DNA from: Anaerolineae bacterium
GTDB lineage: Bacteria > Chloroflexota > Anaerolineae > Aggregatilineales > Phototrophicaceae
Assembly: GCA_020849765.1 (NCBI GenBank)
Contig: JADLAY010000003.1
Location: forward strand, 210,074 to 274,073
Length of the DNA: 64,000 bases
Reading direction: 5' to 3'
The notes below the pieces were generated by a model, which saw only the letters and a program-made list of their open reading frames with translations, was not told the origin of the DNA and searched no databases. Each line of letters begins with the position of its first letter. Positions within the stretch are counted from its first letter, which is position 1. Shown one piece after another: positions 31,276 through 40,241 of the stretch. The translations under genes and the position numbers were made by a program.

Positions 31276-33126
31276 ATGAGCGCAGTCAATTATCAACCTG
31301 ATACTCGTACGCAGTCCGCGTACCAGGGCGAGCCAGTGGTTAACGACTTTGCCCTCATGGTGGCGACGAAGAACGGTTCCGGCAGCCAGACCTCGAACGA
31401 AGTCCTGATTCGGTCTTTGTTCCGAATGGGCATTCCCGTCAGCGGCAAGAACCTGTTCCCGTCGAACATCAAAGGCCTGCCGACGTGGTACACCATCCGC
31501 GCCAGCAAAGACAGTTACATCGCGCGCCGGGCGACGACCGAGGTCGCCGTTGCGATGAACCAGGACACCGCCGCCGAAGACATCGACAATCTGCCGGAAG
31601 GCGGCGTTTGCATCATCCCGGAAGAATGGAAGTGGGGCCAGAGCCGCCAGGACATCGTCTACTACGAGATCCCGGTCAAGGCGACGCTCGGCCTGTCGGA
31701 CATCCCGTCCGATTTTCGTGACCGCATTGCCAACATGGTCTATGTTGGCGCGTGCGCCTATCTCTTCAACATGCCGCTCGATATCGTGCGCAAGGCGCTG
31801 CTGGATACGTTCAACGGCAAAGAGAAACCGGCGAACATGAACTTCGAAGTTATCCAGAACGCCTACGACTGGTCGAAGGAGAACCTGGTCAAGCAAGACC
31901 CGTTCCGCTTCGAGCCGCTCGACCTGACCGAAGGCAAGATTCTGATCACCGGTAACGAGGCGGGCGCGCTGGGCGCCATCTTCGGTGGTCTGACCGTCGC
32001 TTCCTGGTACCCGATCACGCCGTCGACCAGCGTGATTGATGCCGTGCTCGACCACAAACATCTGCGCAAAGATCCCGAGACGGGCAAAGACACGGTCGCC
32101 GTCGTCCAGGCGGAAGACGAGCTGGCGGCCATCGGCATGATCATCGGCGCGGGCTGGGCGGGCGCGCGAGCGATGACTGCAACCAGCGGCCCCGGCATCA
32201 GCCTGATGGCGGAATTCACCGGCCTGGCTTATTTCGCCGAGATCCCGTGCGTCATCTGGGATATCACGCGCATGGGGCCGAGCACCGGCCTGCCGACACG
32301 CACCAGCCAGGGTGACTTGCTCTTCATCCATTTCCTGGGCCACGGCGATACCCGCCAGGTCGCCCTGCTGCCCGGCAACGTCGCCGAGTGCTTCGAGTTT
32401 GGCTGGCTGGCCTTCGACATGGCCGACCACTTCCAGACGCCGGTCTTCGTCATGAGCGACCTCGACCTCGGCATGAACATCTGGATGAGCGAGCCGTTCG
32501 CCTATCCTGGTACGCCGATCAACCGCGGCAAGCTGCTGGCCGACAAAGAGAAGTTCGAAGCCTTCCTGGCCGAACACGGCGAGTGGTACCGCTTCCGTGA
32601 CTACGACAACGATGCCGTGCCCTATCGCACGATTCCGGGCATCGATCATCTGCGCGCGGCCTACTTCACGCGCGGCACCGGCCACAACGACATGGCGACC
32701 TACAGCGAGCGCGGTGAAGACTGGGTGCAGAACCTGACTCGCATCTCGAACAAGATCGACAGCAGCCGCGCCATCCTGCCGCAGCCGGTGATCGACTACG
32801 ATCCGCAGAATGAGATCGGCATCATTTCGTTCGGTTCGAACGACCCCGCCGTGCAAGAAGGTCGCGATCGTCTGGCGGCGGCCGGCATCGGCACCAACTC
32901 GCTGCGCGTGCGCGCGCTGCCGTTGGCCGCATCGGTCAAGGACTTCATCTTCAAGCACAAGCGCGTCTACGTCGTCGAAAACAATCACGACGGCCAACTG
33001 GCCCAGCTCATTCGTCTGGAAACCGCAGAAGACACAACCCATATGATTTCGCTGCCGCTGGGCGACACACTCCCCATGACGGCAAAGTGGGTCTTCGAAT
33101 CAGTGACCCAGTGGGAGAACAAGTAA
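31276..33126 (+). CDS. korA: 2-oxoacid:ferredoxin oxidoreductase, fused gamma-alpha subunit
   Basis: This 616-residue protein is one half of a KorAB-type enzyme that converts 2-oxoglutarate (or another 2-oxoacid) and CoA to acyl-CoA, passing electrons to ferredoxin; the reaction is reversible. Residues about 20-190 are the gamma domain (GSGSQTSNEVLIRSLFRMGI). Residues about 220-610 are the alpha domain, with WYPITPSTSVIDAV, QAEDELAAIGMIIGAGWAG and TSGPGISLMAEFTGLAYFAE. The gamma-alpha fusion is the standard KorA form. An AGGAG site precedes the ATG. It is followed after two bases by korB. 2-Oxoglutarate is the favoured substrate from family resemblance; others are possible. Confidence 0.92.
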   Translation: MSAVNYQPDTRTQSAYQGEPVVNDFALMVATKNGSGSQTSNEVLIRSLFRMGIPVSGKNLFPSNIKGLPTWYTIRASKDSYIARRATTEVAVAMNQDTAAEDIDNLPEGGVCIIPEEWKWGQSRQDIVYYEIPVKATLGLSDIPSDFRDRIANMVYVGACAYLFNMPLDIVRKALLDTFNGKEKPANMNFEVIQNAYDWSKENLVKQDPFRFEPLDLTEGKILITGNEAGALGAIFGGLTVASWYPITPSTSVIDAVLDHKHLRKDPETGKDTVAVVQAEDELAAIGMIIGAGWAGARAMTATSGPGISLMAEFTGLAYFAEIPCVIWDITRMGPSTGLPTRTSQGDLLFIHFLGHGDTRQVALLPGNVAECFEFGWLAFDMADHFQTPVFVMSDLDLGMNIWMSEPFAYPGTPINRGKLLADKEKFEAFLAEHGEWYRFRDYDNDAVPYRTIPGIDHLRAAYFTRGTGHNDMATYSERGEDWVQNLTRISNKIDSSRAILPQPVIDYDPQNEIGIISFGSNDPAVQEGRDRLAAAGIGTNSLRVRALPLAASVKDFIFKHKRVYVVENNHDGQLAQLIRLETAEDTTHMISLPLGDTLPMTAKWVFESVTQWENK

Positions 33127-33128
33127 CC

Positions 33129-34154
33129 ATGCCCAACGCACTCGGTCTCGAAAGACAAGATTATCGCGCAGCCAAGAGCACGCTTTGCCCTGGCTGCGGC
33201 CATGACTCGATTTCGAATCAGATCATCAGCGCGGTCTATGACCTCAGCCTGCCGATGACCAAGGTGCTCAAGTTCAGCGGCATCGGCTGCTCGAGCAAGA
33301 CACCGGCTTACTTCCTGCGCGGTTCGCACGGGTTCAACTCGGTGCATGGCCGTATGCCCTCCGTCGCGACCGGCGCCACGCTCGCCAATGCCGGTCTGTA
33401 CGCCATCGGCGTCAGCGGTGACGGCGACACGGGCAGCATCGGCTTTGGCCAGTTCAAGCACCTGATCCGCCGCAACGTGCCGATGGTCTACCTGGTCGAA
33501 AATAACGGCGTCTACGGCCTGACCAAGGGCCAGTTCTCGGCGACCGCCGACGAGGGCGCCAAGCTCAAGTACTACGGCAAGAACGAACTGCCGCCGATCG
33601 ACCTGTGCCTGGAAGCCATCATTAGCGGCTGCACGTTCGTGGCTCGGAGTTTCTCCGGTGACGCCAAGCAGGTGCAGACGCTGATCAAGGCGGCCCTGAG
33701 CCATCGCGGCACGGCGGTGATCGACATCATCAGCCCGTGCGTGACCTTCAACAATTCCCCGGATTCGACCAAGAGCTACGATTACGGCAAGGCGCACGAA
33801 GTCCCGCTGCACCAGATCGACTTCATGCCCAACGGTTTCGTCCCGGAGCGTGAGGAGATCACCGTCGACAGCGACTACGAACTGATCGAAGTCCAGATGC
33901 ATGACGGTTCGTACATCCGCCTGCAGCAGATCGATAAGGATCACGATCCACGCAATCGTGCTGCCGCGATGGCAGTGCTGGAGAAGGCGCAGCGCGAAGA
34001 ACTGTTCCTGACCGGCCTCATCTACTACGAAGAGCCGCGCCCGACCCTGGCGGAAACGCTCGACCTGGTGGATCAGCCGCTCAGCGCGTTGTCCGATGCG
34101 CAGCTTCGTCCGTCCGAAGACGCCCTGAAGAACCTGATGGCGAAGTACAGCTAG
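33129..34154 (+). CDS. korB: 2-oxoacid:ferredoxin oxidoreductase beta (TPP-binding) subunit
   Basis: This 341-residue subunit starts at the ATG at 33129. It binds thiamine pyrophosphate and an iron-sulfur cluster. CPGCGHDSI and GIGCSSKTPAYF supply Cys residues. GDGDTGSIGFGQFKHLIRRN with ENNGVYGLTKGQ forms the TPP/Mg motif. HGRMPSVATGATLAN is also typical. The C-terminal 80 residues extend past the core. It forms the active enzyme with KorA. No separate ferredoxin-like delta subunit is encoded nearby, as expected for the two-subunit type. A strong terminator follows 25 bases after the stop. Confidence 0.93.
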   Translation: MPNALGLERQDYRAAKSTLCPGCGHDSISNQIISAVYDLSLPMTKVLKFSGIGCSSKTPAYFLRGSHGFNSVHGRMPSVATGATLANAGLYAIGVSGDGDTGSIGFGQFKHLIRRNVPMVYLVENNGVYGLTKGQFSATADEGAKLKYYGKNELPPIDLCLEAIISGCTFVARSFSGDAKQVQTLIKAALSHRGTAVIDIISPCVTFNNSPDSTKSYDYGKAHEVPLHQIDFMPNGFVPEREEITVDSDYELIEVQMHDGSYIRLQQIDKDHDPRNRAAAMAVLEKAQREELFLTGLIYYEEPRPTLAETLDLVDQPLSALSDAQLRPSEDALKNLMAKYS

Positions 34155-34178
34155 TCAACCGACCCCTCCAAAACGAAG

Positions 34179-34209
34179 AACGGGATGGCAGTCAGTCCAT
34201 CCCGTTTTT
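34179..34209 (+). terminator. Intrinsic terminator of the korAB operon
   Basis: AACGGGATGG (34179-34188) pairs with CCATCCCGTT (34197-34206) around an 8-base loop, and a T-run covers 34205-34209. The convergent acyl-CoA ligase fusion ends at 34211, so the hairpin may also help stop transcripts from the other side. Confidence 0.85.
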
Positions 34210-34210
34210 G

Positions 34211-36724
34211 TTAGGTTGCCACGCCCTCGTCGCCGACATTTGTTGCCGCAACCTGCTCGCCATCTTCCACCAATAAGCGCCGCAGCACCTTACCGACGAA
34301 GCTCTTCGGTAGCTCGTCACGAAACTCGATCTCCCAGGGTACGGCGTACTCTTTGAGACGCCGCCTGCACAAGGCCATGATCTCATCTTTAGTCAGCCTG
34401 GTGCCCTCGCGCGGCACGATGTAGGCTTTGATGCGCTGATCGCCCTCACCTTCGCGCGCCAGACCGACGACGGCGGCCTCTTTGATGGCGGGATGCTCGT
34501 AGAGCACCTCTTCCACATCGCGCGGGTAGACCTGGTACTTACCCGCCAGGATCATCTCCTTCTTGCGGCTGATGATCTGGAAGTAGCCGTCGTCGTCCAT
34601 GCGCGCGACGTCGCCCGTCATCAGCCAGCCGTCCTTCATCAGCGCCTGGGCCGTGGCATCGGCCTGCCCCCAATAGCCATCCATCACCTGCGGGCCGCGA
34701 ATGGCCAGCTCGCCGATCTGCCCTGACGGCAGCGTTTCGCCCGTCGCCAGGTCGACGATCTTGGCCTCGGTGTTGGGCATCGGCACGCCGATGCTGCCCA
34801 CCTTGCGCAGGCCATGAAGCGGATTGGAATGCGTGACCGGCGAGGCCTCGGTCAATCCGTAGCCCTCGACCAGGCGGCCACGCGTCAGCTTCTCGAACGC
34901 CTCCGCGACCTCGACCGGGAGCGGCGCCGCGCCGGAGATGCAGGCCTTGACGCTCTTGATGCCGAAGCGGCGCACGCCGGAGAACTGGTTGATCGCCATG
35001 TACATCGTCGGCACGCCGGGGAACAACGTCGGCTTCGACTTCTGGATCGCCCTGAGCACGTCCTGCGTGACGAAGGTCGGCAGGATGACGATCTTGGCGC
35101 CGAGCGCGATTGGCACGTTCATGGCAGCGGTCATGCCGTACGAGTGCGAGAACGGCAGCACGGCCAGCACGACTTCATAGCCCTCGCGCAGTTCGGTGAT
35201 CCAATGCCGCGTTTGCAGCGCGTTGGCGAGCAGCGCACGGTGGCTGAGCATAACACCCTTCGGCTTGTCCATCGTGCCGCCGGTGTACTGAATGACCGCC
35301 AGCGTATCAGCGCTGACTTCGACCTGCGGGCGCATCGGTGGATGCGACTGGATCAGCGCCGACCACAGATACTCGCCCTGCTGCAAGCCGTCCGTGAGCA
35401 GGTGCCCTTCGCGCTTCTCGCGCCCCAGGCCGAATGCGATCCGCTGCGTCAGACCCATGTAGTCTTTAATGCTGGTGAAAATGACGGCCCGCAGATCGCA
35501 GCGCGTTTTGACCTCGCGCGCAGTTTTGCTGTAGAGCGTCAATGTGATCAGGATCTCGGCGCCAGAATCGGTCACCTGGCGCTGGACCTCCTCACGGTCG
35601 TTGACCGGGCTGGTCGAGACGATCACCCCACCGGCCTTGAGCACGGCGTAATAGGCGATGACGAACTGCGGCGTGTTCGGAAGCAGCAGCATGACGCGCT
35701 TGCCCTTGTCGACGCCGAGCGAGCGCAGCGCATTCGCCAGCCGGTTGACTTCAGCATCTAGCTGGCGGTAGGTCATAGTGCGACCATAGAAGCTGATGGC
35801 CGGACGACTGCCCGCCCGGCGCACGGCGCTGTGCAGCAGTCGATGCAGCGCTCGATTAGGCAGGCCCAGCGTGATCGGCACGCCCTTCTCGTAATGGCGC
35901 ACCCACGGGCGCTCGACGGCGAGATTCAGCCTGCCGCGCTGCACACGCCATGATTTCTCGGCCTCCGGATCGCTGACGAAGCGCTCGATGGCGCGGTTGA
36001 CCGCATCCGCGCGCTCCAGCGGCACCAGATGGCTGGACACACCGATGTTGACGTCTTCGGCATCGGGGATCGTCTGCGCCACTTCCTCGAACGCAGCCGT
36101 CGGGTAAACCTGATCGCGTTCGCCGCGAATGACGAGCACCGGCATTTGCAGGTCACGAAACTTGCTCCAGCCGTTCCAGACGCGCATATTGTTGAAGTAG
36201 AGATTCTTGAGCACGTGCGCCTCGGCAGCGAGTTGCCGCCGCACCATGCGCCGGATCGGGCGCAGCACGGTCAGCGGCAGGCGCAGCAGCGTAACCGCGC
36301 CCGGAAAGAGCGAATACTCGCCCGTGGTCGCCACCAGCACCAGCCGGGCGACGTCGTTGGGGCGGCGGTGGGCGAACTCGGTCACGATCGCCCCGCCAAA
36401 CGAATGCCCGCACAGGATGATCGGCAGCTTGACTTCCAGCTTCGCCAGCAGCATGTCCAGATCGGACTGGATCTCGGCCATGTCGTAACGGCTGTTCGGC
36501 GCATCCGAACGGCCATGCCCGCGCACGTCAATCGCGATCACGCGGTAGTCATCCGAGAACGCTTTGAGCTGATACTGCCACTGCATGGCATAGCCGCCGT
36601 AGCCATGCACGAACACCATGGTGCCGATCGGTGCTTCCGGAGTAACTTCGACGTAACTGATGCGAACGGGTGGCTCGTCCTGAACTAAGACCTCTTCTCG
36701 ATAAAGCTCTAAATCGACTTCCAT
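34211..36724 (-). CDS. Alpha/beta-hydrolase fused to long-chain acyl-CoA ligase (AMP-binding)
   Basis: This 837-residue cytoplasmic protein has two enzymes in one chain. Residues 15-255 are an alpha/beta hydrolase with the oxyanion HGYGG, nucleophile S108 in GHSFGG, acid D204 (RGERDQVYP) and H232 (SSHLVP). Residues 290-825 are an ANL adenylation domain with P-loop TGGTMDKPKG (481-490), EGYGLTEASPVTH, TGDVARMDDDGYFQI and catalytic K812 in LPKSFVGKVLRR. The P-loop departs from the usual SGTTGxPKG. A likely scheme is release of a fatty acid from an ester or thioester followed by CoA activation. An extended -10 lies 44 bases upstream. The substrate is unknown. Confidence 0.9.
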   Translation of the reverse strand: MEVDLELYREEVLVQDEPPVRISYVEVTPEAPIGTMVFVHGYGGYAMQWQYQLKAFSDDYRVIAIDVRGHGRSDAPNSRYDMAEIQSDLDMLLAKLEVKLPIILCGHSFGGAIVTEFAHRRPNDVARLVLVATTGEYSLFPGAVTLLRLPLTVLRPIRRMVRRQLAAEAHVLKNLYFNNMRVWNGWSKFRDLQMPVLVIRGERDQVYPTAAFEEVAQTIPDAEDVNIGVSSHLVPLERADAVNRAIERFVSDPEAEKSWRVQRGRLNLAVERPWVRHYEKGVPITLGLPNRALHRLLHSAVRRAGSRPAISFYGRTMTYRQLDAEVNRLANALRSLGVDKGKRVMLLLPNTPQFVIAYYAVLKAGGVIVSTSPVNDREEVQRQVTDSGAEILITLTLYSKTAREVKTRCDLRAVIFTSIKDYMGLTQRIAFGLGREKREGHLLTDGLQQGEYLWSALIQSHPPMRPQVEVSADTLAVIQYTGGTMDKPKGVMLSHRALLANALQTRHWITELREGYEVVLAVLPFSHSYGMTAAMNVPIALGAKIVILPTFVTQDVLRAIQKSKPTLFPGVPTMYMAINQFSGVRRFGIKSVKACISGAAPLPVEVAEAFEKLTRGRLVEGYGLTEASPVTHSNPLHGLRKVGSIGVPMPNTEAKIVDLATGETLPSGQIGELAIRGPQVMDGYWGQADATAQALMKDGWLMTGDVARMDDDGYFQIISRKKEMILAGKYQVYPRDVEEVLYEHPAIKEAAVVGLAREGEGDQRIKAYIVPREGTRLTKDEIMALCRRRLKEYAVPWEIEFRDELPKSFVGKVLRRLLVEDGEQVAATNVGDEGVAT

Positions 36725-36767
36725 TGCCGCCGCCTTTTGTTGACATAAACCTATTTGGGGGCCACAT

Positions 36768-36776
36768 TATAGCAGG
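36768..36776 (-). promoter_or_regulatory. Extended -10 promoter of the hydrolase-ligase gene
   Basis: On the minus strand the sequence reads TGCTATAAT, a full TGn extended -10 with consensus hexamer. It lies 44 bases before the ATG at 36724. No recognisable -35 lies upstream, as expected for extended -10 promoters. Confidence 0.6.
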
Positions 36777-36945
36777 GAGACACAGCCGCGACGCGCGGCA
36801 AATTGCGAAACTATCTTTAAGGCCGATTGTTTTGATCATTGACACAGACATGCGAAATCCGGGTAATTGTTCGCCTTTTTTGGGCCAAAACAATACAATT
36901 ACTCGTCAAGAATTCAAATAGAAGACTGTCGAGGTCGTAACCAAG

Positions 36946-37647
36946 TTGTCCGATAAAATCCGAATTGCCCCATCCATTCTTGCCGCAGATTTCACGCAAT
37001 TGGGGCAGCAAATCCGTGACGCGCAAGCGGCGGGAGCGGAATGCATCCACATCGACGTCATGGATGGCCGCTTCGTCCCCAACATGTCGATGGGGCCGCT
37101 GGTCGTCGAGGCGGCGCGGCGCAGCACCGATTTACCCCTTGATGTTCACCTCATGATTGTCGAGCCCGATCATCTGCTGGATCTGTTCGCCAAGGCGGGC
37201 GCATCGACCATTCACGTCCACTGGGAAACCGGTTTCCACCTCAATCGTACATTGACCCACATTAGAGAGTTGGGCTGCGACGTTGGCATTGCCATCAACC
37301 CGCACACGCCGGTGGCCGTGCTGTCGGAAGTCCTTCCCCTGGTGGATAAAGTGCTGGTTATGACCGTCAACCCCGGCTACGGCGGGCAAGAGATGATCCC
37401 GCAGACGCTGCACAAAGTGACACAGCTACGCGAGATCATCGACAGCCAGAAGCTGGCGATTGACGTGATGGTCGATGGCGGCGTCAACGAGGCCACCATC
37501 GGCGAAGTCGTCGACGCGGGCGCTGATCTGCTCGTGGTCGGCAGTGGCTTTTTCAATAGCAAATTTACGCCCGCGCAGGGCATGGAGCGTCTTCACACGG
37601 CACTGGAAAAACATCGCACTAACCAGGGACAACTCACGGCCAGGTGA
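36946..37647 (+). CDS. rpe: Ribulose-phosphate 3-epimerase
   Basis: This 233-residue TIM-barrel enzyme interconverts ribulose 5-phosphate and xylulose 5-phosphate in the pentose phosphate or Calvin pathways. The motifs are complete: IAPSILAADFTQLGQQI, HIDVMDGRFVPNMSMGP with metal-binding His and Asp, VMTVNPGYGGQ and DVMVDGGVNEATI, and VGSGFF near the phosphate site. The start codon is TTG at 36946, with GAGG upstream; no ATG fits the conserved N-terminus. Its neighbour downstream, fakA, is 35 bp away, and rpe may lead that operon. Confidence 0.95.
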   Translation: MSDKIRIAPSILAADFTQLGQQIRDAQAAGAECIHIDVMDGRFVPNMSMGPLVVEAARRSTDLPLDVHLMIVEPDHLLDLFAKAGASTIHVHWETGFHLNRTLTHIRELGCDVGIAINPHTPVAVLSEVLPLVDKVLVMTVNPGYGGQEMIPQTLHKVTQLREIIDSQKLAIDVMVDGGVNEATIGEVVDAGADLLVVGSGFFNSKFTPAQGMERLHTALEKHRTNQGQLTAR

Positions 37648-37682
37648 TAACGAGATTTTCATCCTGAGCGAGGAATAGAATT

Positions 37683-39377
37683 ATGGCTATGACGCGAGCA
37701 CAGTTCCGTGAAAATGGCAATCTCATTTGTGATGGCTATTTGTTCAAAGAACTTGCGATTGGCGGCGTCCAGTGGCTCGACCGCAATAAAGAGCAGGTCA
37801 ACCAACTCAACGTTTTCCCGGTGCCGGATGGCGACACGGGCACCAACATGCTGTTGACGATGCGCGGCGCCTTCGACCAGATCGCAGATATCGAAGAGCC
37901 GCACGTCGGCAGGCTGGCGAAAGTCTTCGCGGATGGTGCGCTGCGCCATGCGCGTGGCAACTCCGGCGTGATCCTGTCACAGATCTGGGCGGGCGCGGCG
38001 CGCGCGCTCGAAGGTCACGAGTTGCTCGATGCGCCATCGGTCGCCGATGCGTGCGTCTCGGCGGTCGATCTGGCCTATCGCGCGGTCGAAAAACCGGTCG
38101 AGGGCACGATTCTGACCGTATCCCGTGACATCAAAGACGCCGTCGTTCAAAAGACAGAGACGCAGGGCGATCTTGTCAGCGTCCTGAAGACGATGGTGTT
38201 CGCCGGGCGTTCCTCGCTGCGCCGGACGCCGGAGATGCTGCCCCTGCTCAAGAAGGCGGGCGTGGTCGATTCCGGCGGCCAGGGTCTGGTCTTCATCCTG
38301 GAAGGGATGCTGCGCGCGCTTTGCGGCAAGGACATCATGCTGGTCGACAGCGCCATGCCGGTTCTGGGCCAGCAGGCGGAGTCGTGGCAGGCGGCGCTGG
38401 TGCCGGAAGACGAAGAAGGCTACGGCTACGACGTCCAGTTCCTGATGCATGGGCGCGATATGGACGTCGCCAGAATCCGCGAAGACATCAACAGCATGGG
38501 CTGGTCGACGCTGGTCGTCGGCGACAGCAGCCTGATCAAAGTGCACGTCCACGTGCATAACCCCGGCGAGCCGCTCAATTACGCGATCACCTCCGGTGCC
38601 GACATCGACGACGTCGTGGTCGAGAACATGCACCGCCAATATCAACAGTACGTCCAGGCGCGCGCCGAACGCGAACAAGACGCCGCAATTACAACCGACG
38701 GCATCGCCGTAATCACGGTCGCCAGCGGCGGCGGCATGAAGCGCCTGTTCACGCAGGAGTTGGGCGCCGCCTACGTCATCACCGGCGGGCAGACGATGAA
38801 CCCCAGCACGGGCGACTTCCTGAGTGCCATCGACCGCGTCGCCAACGAAGAAGTCATTCTGCTGCCCAACAACAAGAACGTGCTGCTTTCGGCACGGCAG
38901 GCGGCGGAGCAGGCGCGGCACAAGCGGGTGCGCGTCGTGCCGAGCGCCACCCTGCCCCAGGGGATCGCGGCCATGTTCGAGTACGCCAACGCGTCGAGCA
39001 TGGAACCGCCGGCGAGCCTCGACGAAACCACCGACATGATGACCGAGATGCTCTCGCTCGTCGTCACCGGCGAAATCACGCGGGCGACGCGCGACGTCGA
39101 GATCGACGGGCTGGAAGTGCGCGCCGGTCAGTTCATCGGCCTGATCGACGACGTGCTCAAGGTCGCCGGAAACGATTTGACTCAGGTCTCGCGCGATCTG
39201 CTGCGCATGGCGGACACCCATCGCTACGAACGCGTGACGCTCTATTACGGCGAAGGCGTCGGCGAATCGGATGCCAGGGCGCTGGTCGCGACTCTATCCG
39301 ACGACTTCCCTGATCTGGAGTTCGAAGTCATCGCCGGGGGACAACCGTTATATCCATACATCATCAGTCTTGAGTAG
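37683..39377 (+). CDS. fakA: Fatty acid kinase catalytic subunit FakA (DAK2 domain, YloV-like)
   Basis: This 564-residue kinase phosphorylates fatty acids that are held by FakB proteins, giving acyl phosphates for phospholipid synthesis. The N-terminal DhaL-like ATP-binding domain (1-205) has the Mg-binding Asp residues D49 and D51 in FPVPDGDTGTNM, plus HARGNSGVILSQIWAG and VVDSGGQGLVFILEGML. The middle and C-terminal domains mediate FakB binding and dimerisation (GYDVQFLMHG, HVHVHNPGEPL and the ending GEGVGESDAR). Length is normal. GAGGA precedes the ATG. The next gene begins directly after the stop, with no gap, and encodes a DegV/FakB-type partner. Confidence 0.95.
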   Translation: MAMTRAQFRENGNLICDGYLFKELAIGGVQWLDRNKEQVNQLNVFPVPDGDTGTNMLLTMRGAFDQIADIEEPHVGRLAKVFADGALRHARGNSGVILSQIWAGAARALEGHELLDAPSVADACVSAVDLAYRAVEKPVEGTILTVSRDIKDAVVQKTETQGDLVSVLKTMVFAGRSSLRRTPEMLPLLKKAGVVDSGGQGLVFILEGMLRALCGKDIMLVDSAMPVLGQQAESWQAALVPEDEEGYGYDVQFLMHGRDMDVARIREDINSMGWSTLVVGDSSLIKVHVHVHNPGEPLNYAITSGADIDDVVVENMHRQYQQYVQARAEREQDAAITTDGIAVITVASGGGMKRLFTQELGAAYVITGGQTMNPSTGDFLSAIDRVANEEVILLPNNKNVLLSARQAAEQARHKRVRVVPSATLPQGIAAMFEYANASSMEPPASLDETTDMMTEMLSLVVTGEITRATRDVEIDGLEVRAGQFIGLIDDVLKVAGNDLTQVSRDLLRMADTHRYERVTLYYGEGVGESDARALVATLSDDFPDLEFEVIAGGQPLYPYIISLE

Positions 39378-40232
39378 ATGCAGCGTACAGCCATCATCAC
39401 AGACAGCGGAATTCAACTGGGAGCGCTGGCCGAGCGCGCTGCGCTGCCGTTGACCATTCTGCCCAATCAGATAGTGACAGCGCGCGAAACCTTCTTCGAG
39501 GTCGACGATCGCAGCAACGAAGAGGCGTTAGCGCTGCTGGCGAAGTCGGACTCCCCGGCGACACTTGAGGCGCCCAGTTCGGACGCATATTCGCGCGCCT
39601 TCGGCACCCTCTCGCGCGACGCCGACGAGATCGTCTGCATCTGCCCCTCCCGCCAGGTGCTGCCGCACTGGGAAAACGCCAACCGCGCCATCCGCATGAC
39701 GCCGGGCACCTGCCCGATCCGGCTGATCGACTCACAGTTGATCTCCGGCGGCCAGACGCTGGCGACGCTCGCCATCGCCGAGGCCATCGCCAGAGAAGAT
39801 CACATCAACGACATCGAACGCCTGGCGCGCACGGTGGCGGCTCGCACCTATCTGATGATCGCGATTGACGAGGTAGAAAAGCTGCGTCTGGTCGAAGGGC
39901 TGGGCGCTGCGCACGCGCTGTTCAGCACTATGCTCAACATCAAGCCGATCATCAGCATGGAGAACGGCCTGCTGCACGCAGTCGCCAAGGCGCGCAATCG
40001 TGCCCAGGCAGTCGATCACCTGCTCGAATTCGCCACCGAGTTCATCGACGCCGCACACGTGCTAATCCTGCACGATCAACACAGCGAAGAACTGGTCGAA
40101 CGCTTGCAGACGCGCCTGACGAGCAGCATGCCTGCGGAGAATGTCTCGACGATCGTTTATAATCCTTCATTGGCGGCGTTGATCGGTCTTGGGGCCATCG
40201 GCATTGCCATCATGGAGCCTATAGACGAATAG
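39378..40232 (+). CDS. Divergent DegV/FakB family fatty-acid-binding protein
   Basis: This 284-residue DegV fold protein begins MQRTAIITDSGIQLGALAER. The first beta-alpha unit keeps TDSG but has lost the usual TDST form. The fatty-acid loop lacks the common SGTY or LSGVYNA motif; instead there is CICPSRQVLPHWENANRAIR. IDSQLISGGQ and MLNIKPIISMENG are retained, so it is recognisably a DegV protein. It starts at the base after the fakA stop. It may present a different acyl chain or lipid head group than the second FakB. Confidence 0.85.
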   Translation: MQRTAIITDSGIQLGALAERAALPLTILPNQIVTARETFFEVDDRSNEEALALLAKSDSPATLEAPSSDAYSRAFGTLSRDADEIVCICPSRQVLPHWENANRAIRMTPGTCPIRLIDSQLISGGQTLATLAIAEAIAREDHINDIERLARTVAARTYLMIAIDEVEKLRLVEGLGAAHALFSTMLNIKPIISMENGLLHAVAKARNRAQAVDHLLEFATEFIDAAHVLILHDQHSEELVERLQTRLTSSMPAENVSTIVYNPSLAALIGLGAIGIAIMEPIDE

Positions 40233-40241
40233 GATCGAAAA

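Noticed and set aside
31072..33042. Long minus-strand frame opposite korA
   Set aside because: No recognisable domain, and it is fully explained by the complementary codon pattern of korA.
36742..36775. TTGACA followed by TATAGC as a promoter for rpe
   Set aside because: The spacing is 22 bases, too long for sigma70, and the TATA box reads better as the extended -10 on the other strand.
40158..40163. TATAAT as an internal promoter for the second fakB
   Set aside because: It lies inside the coding region of the first DegV gene with no -35 or extended element, and genes are close enough for one transcript.
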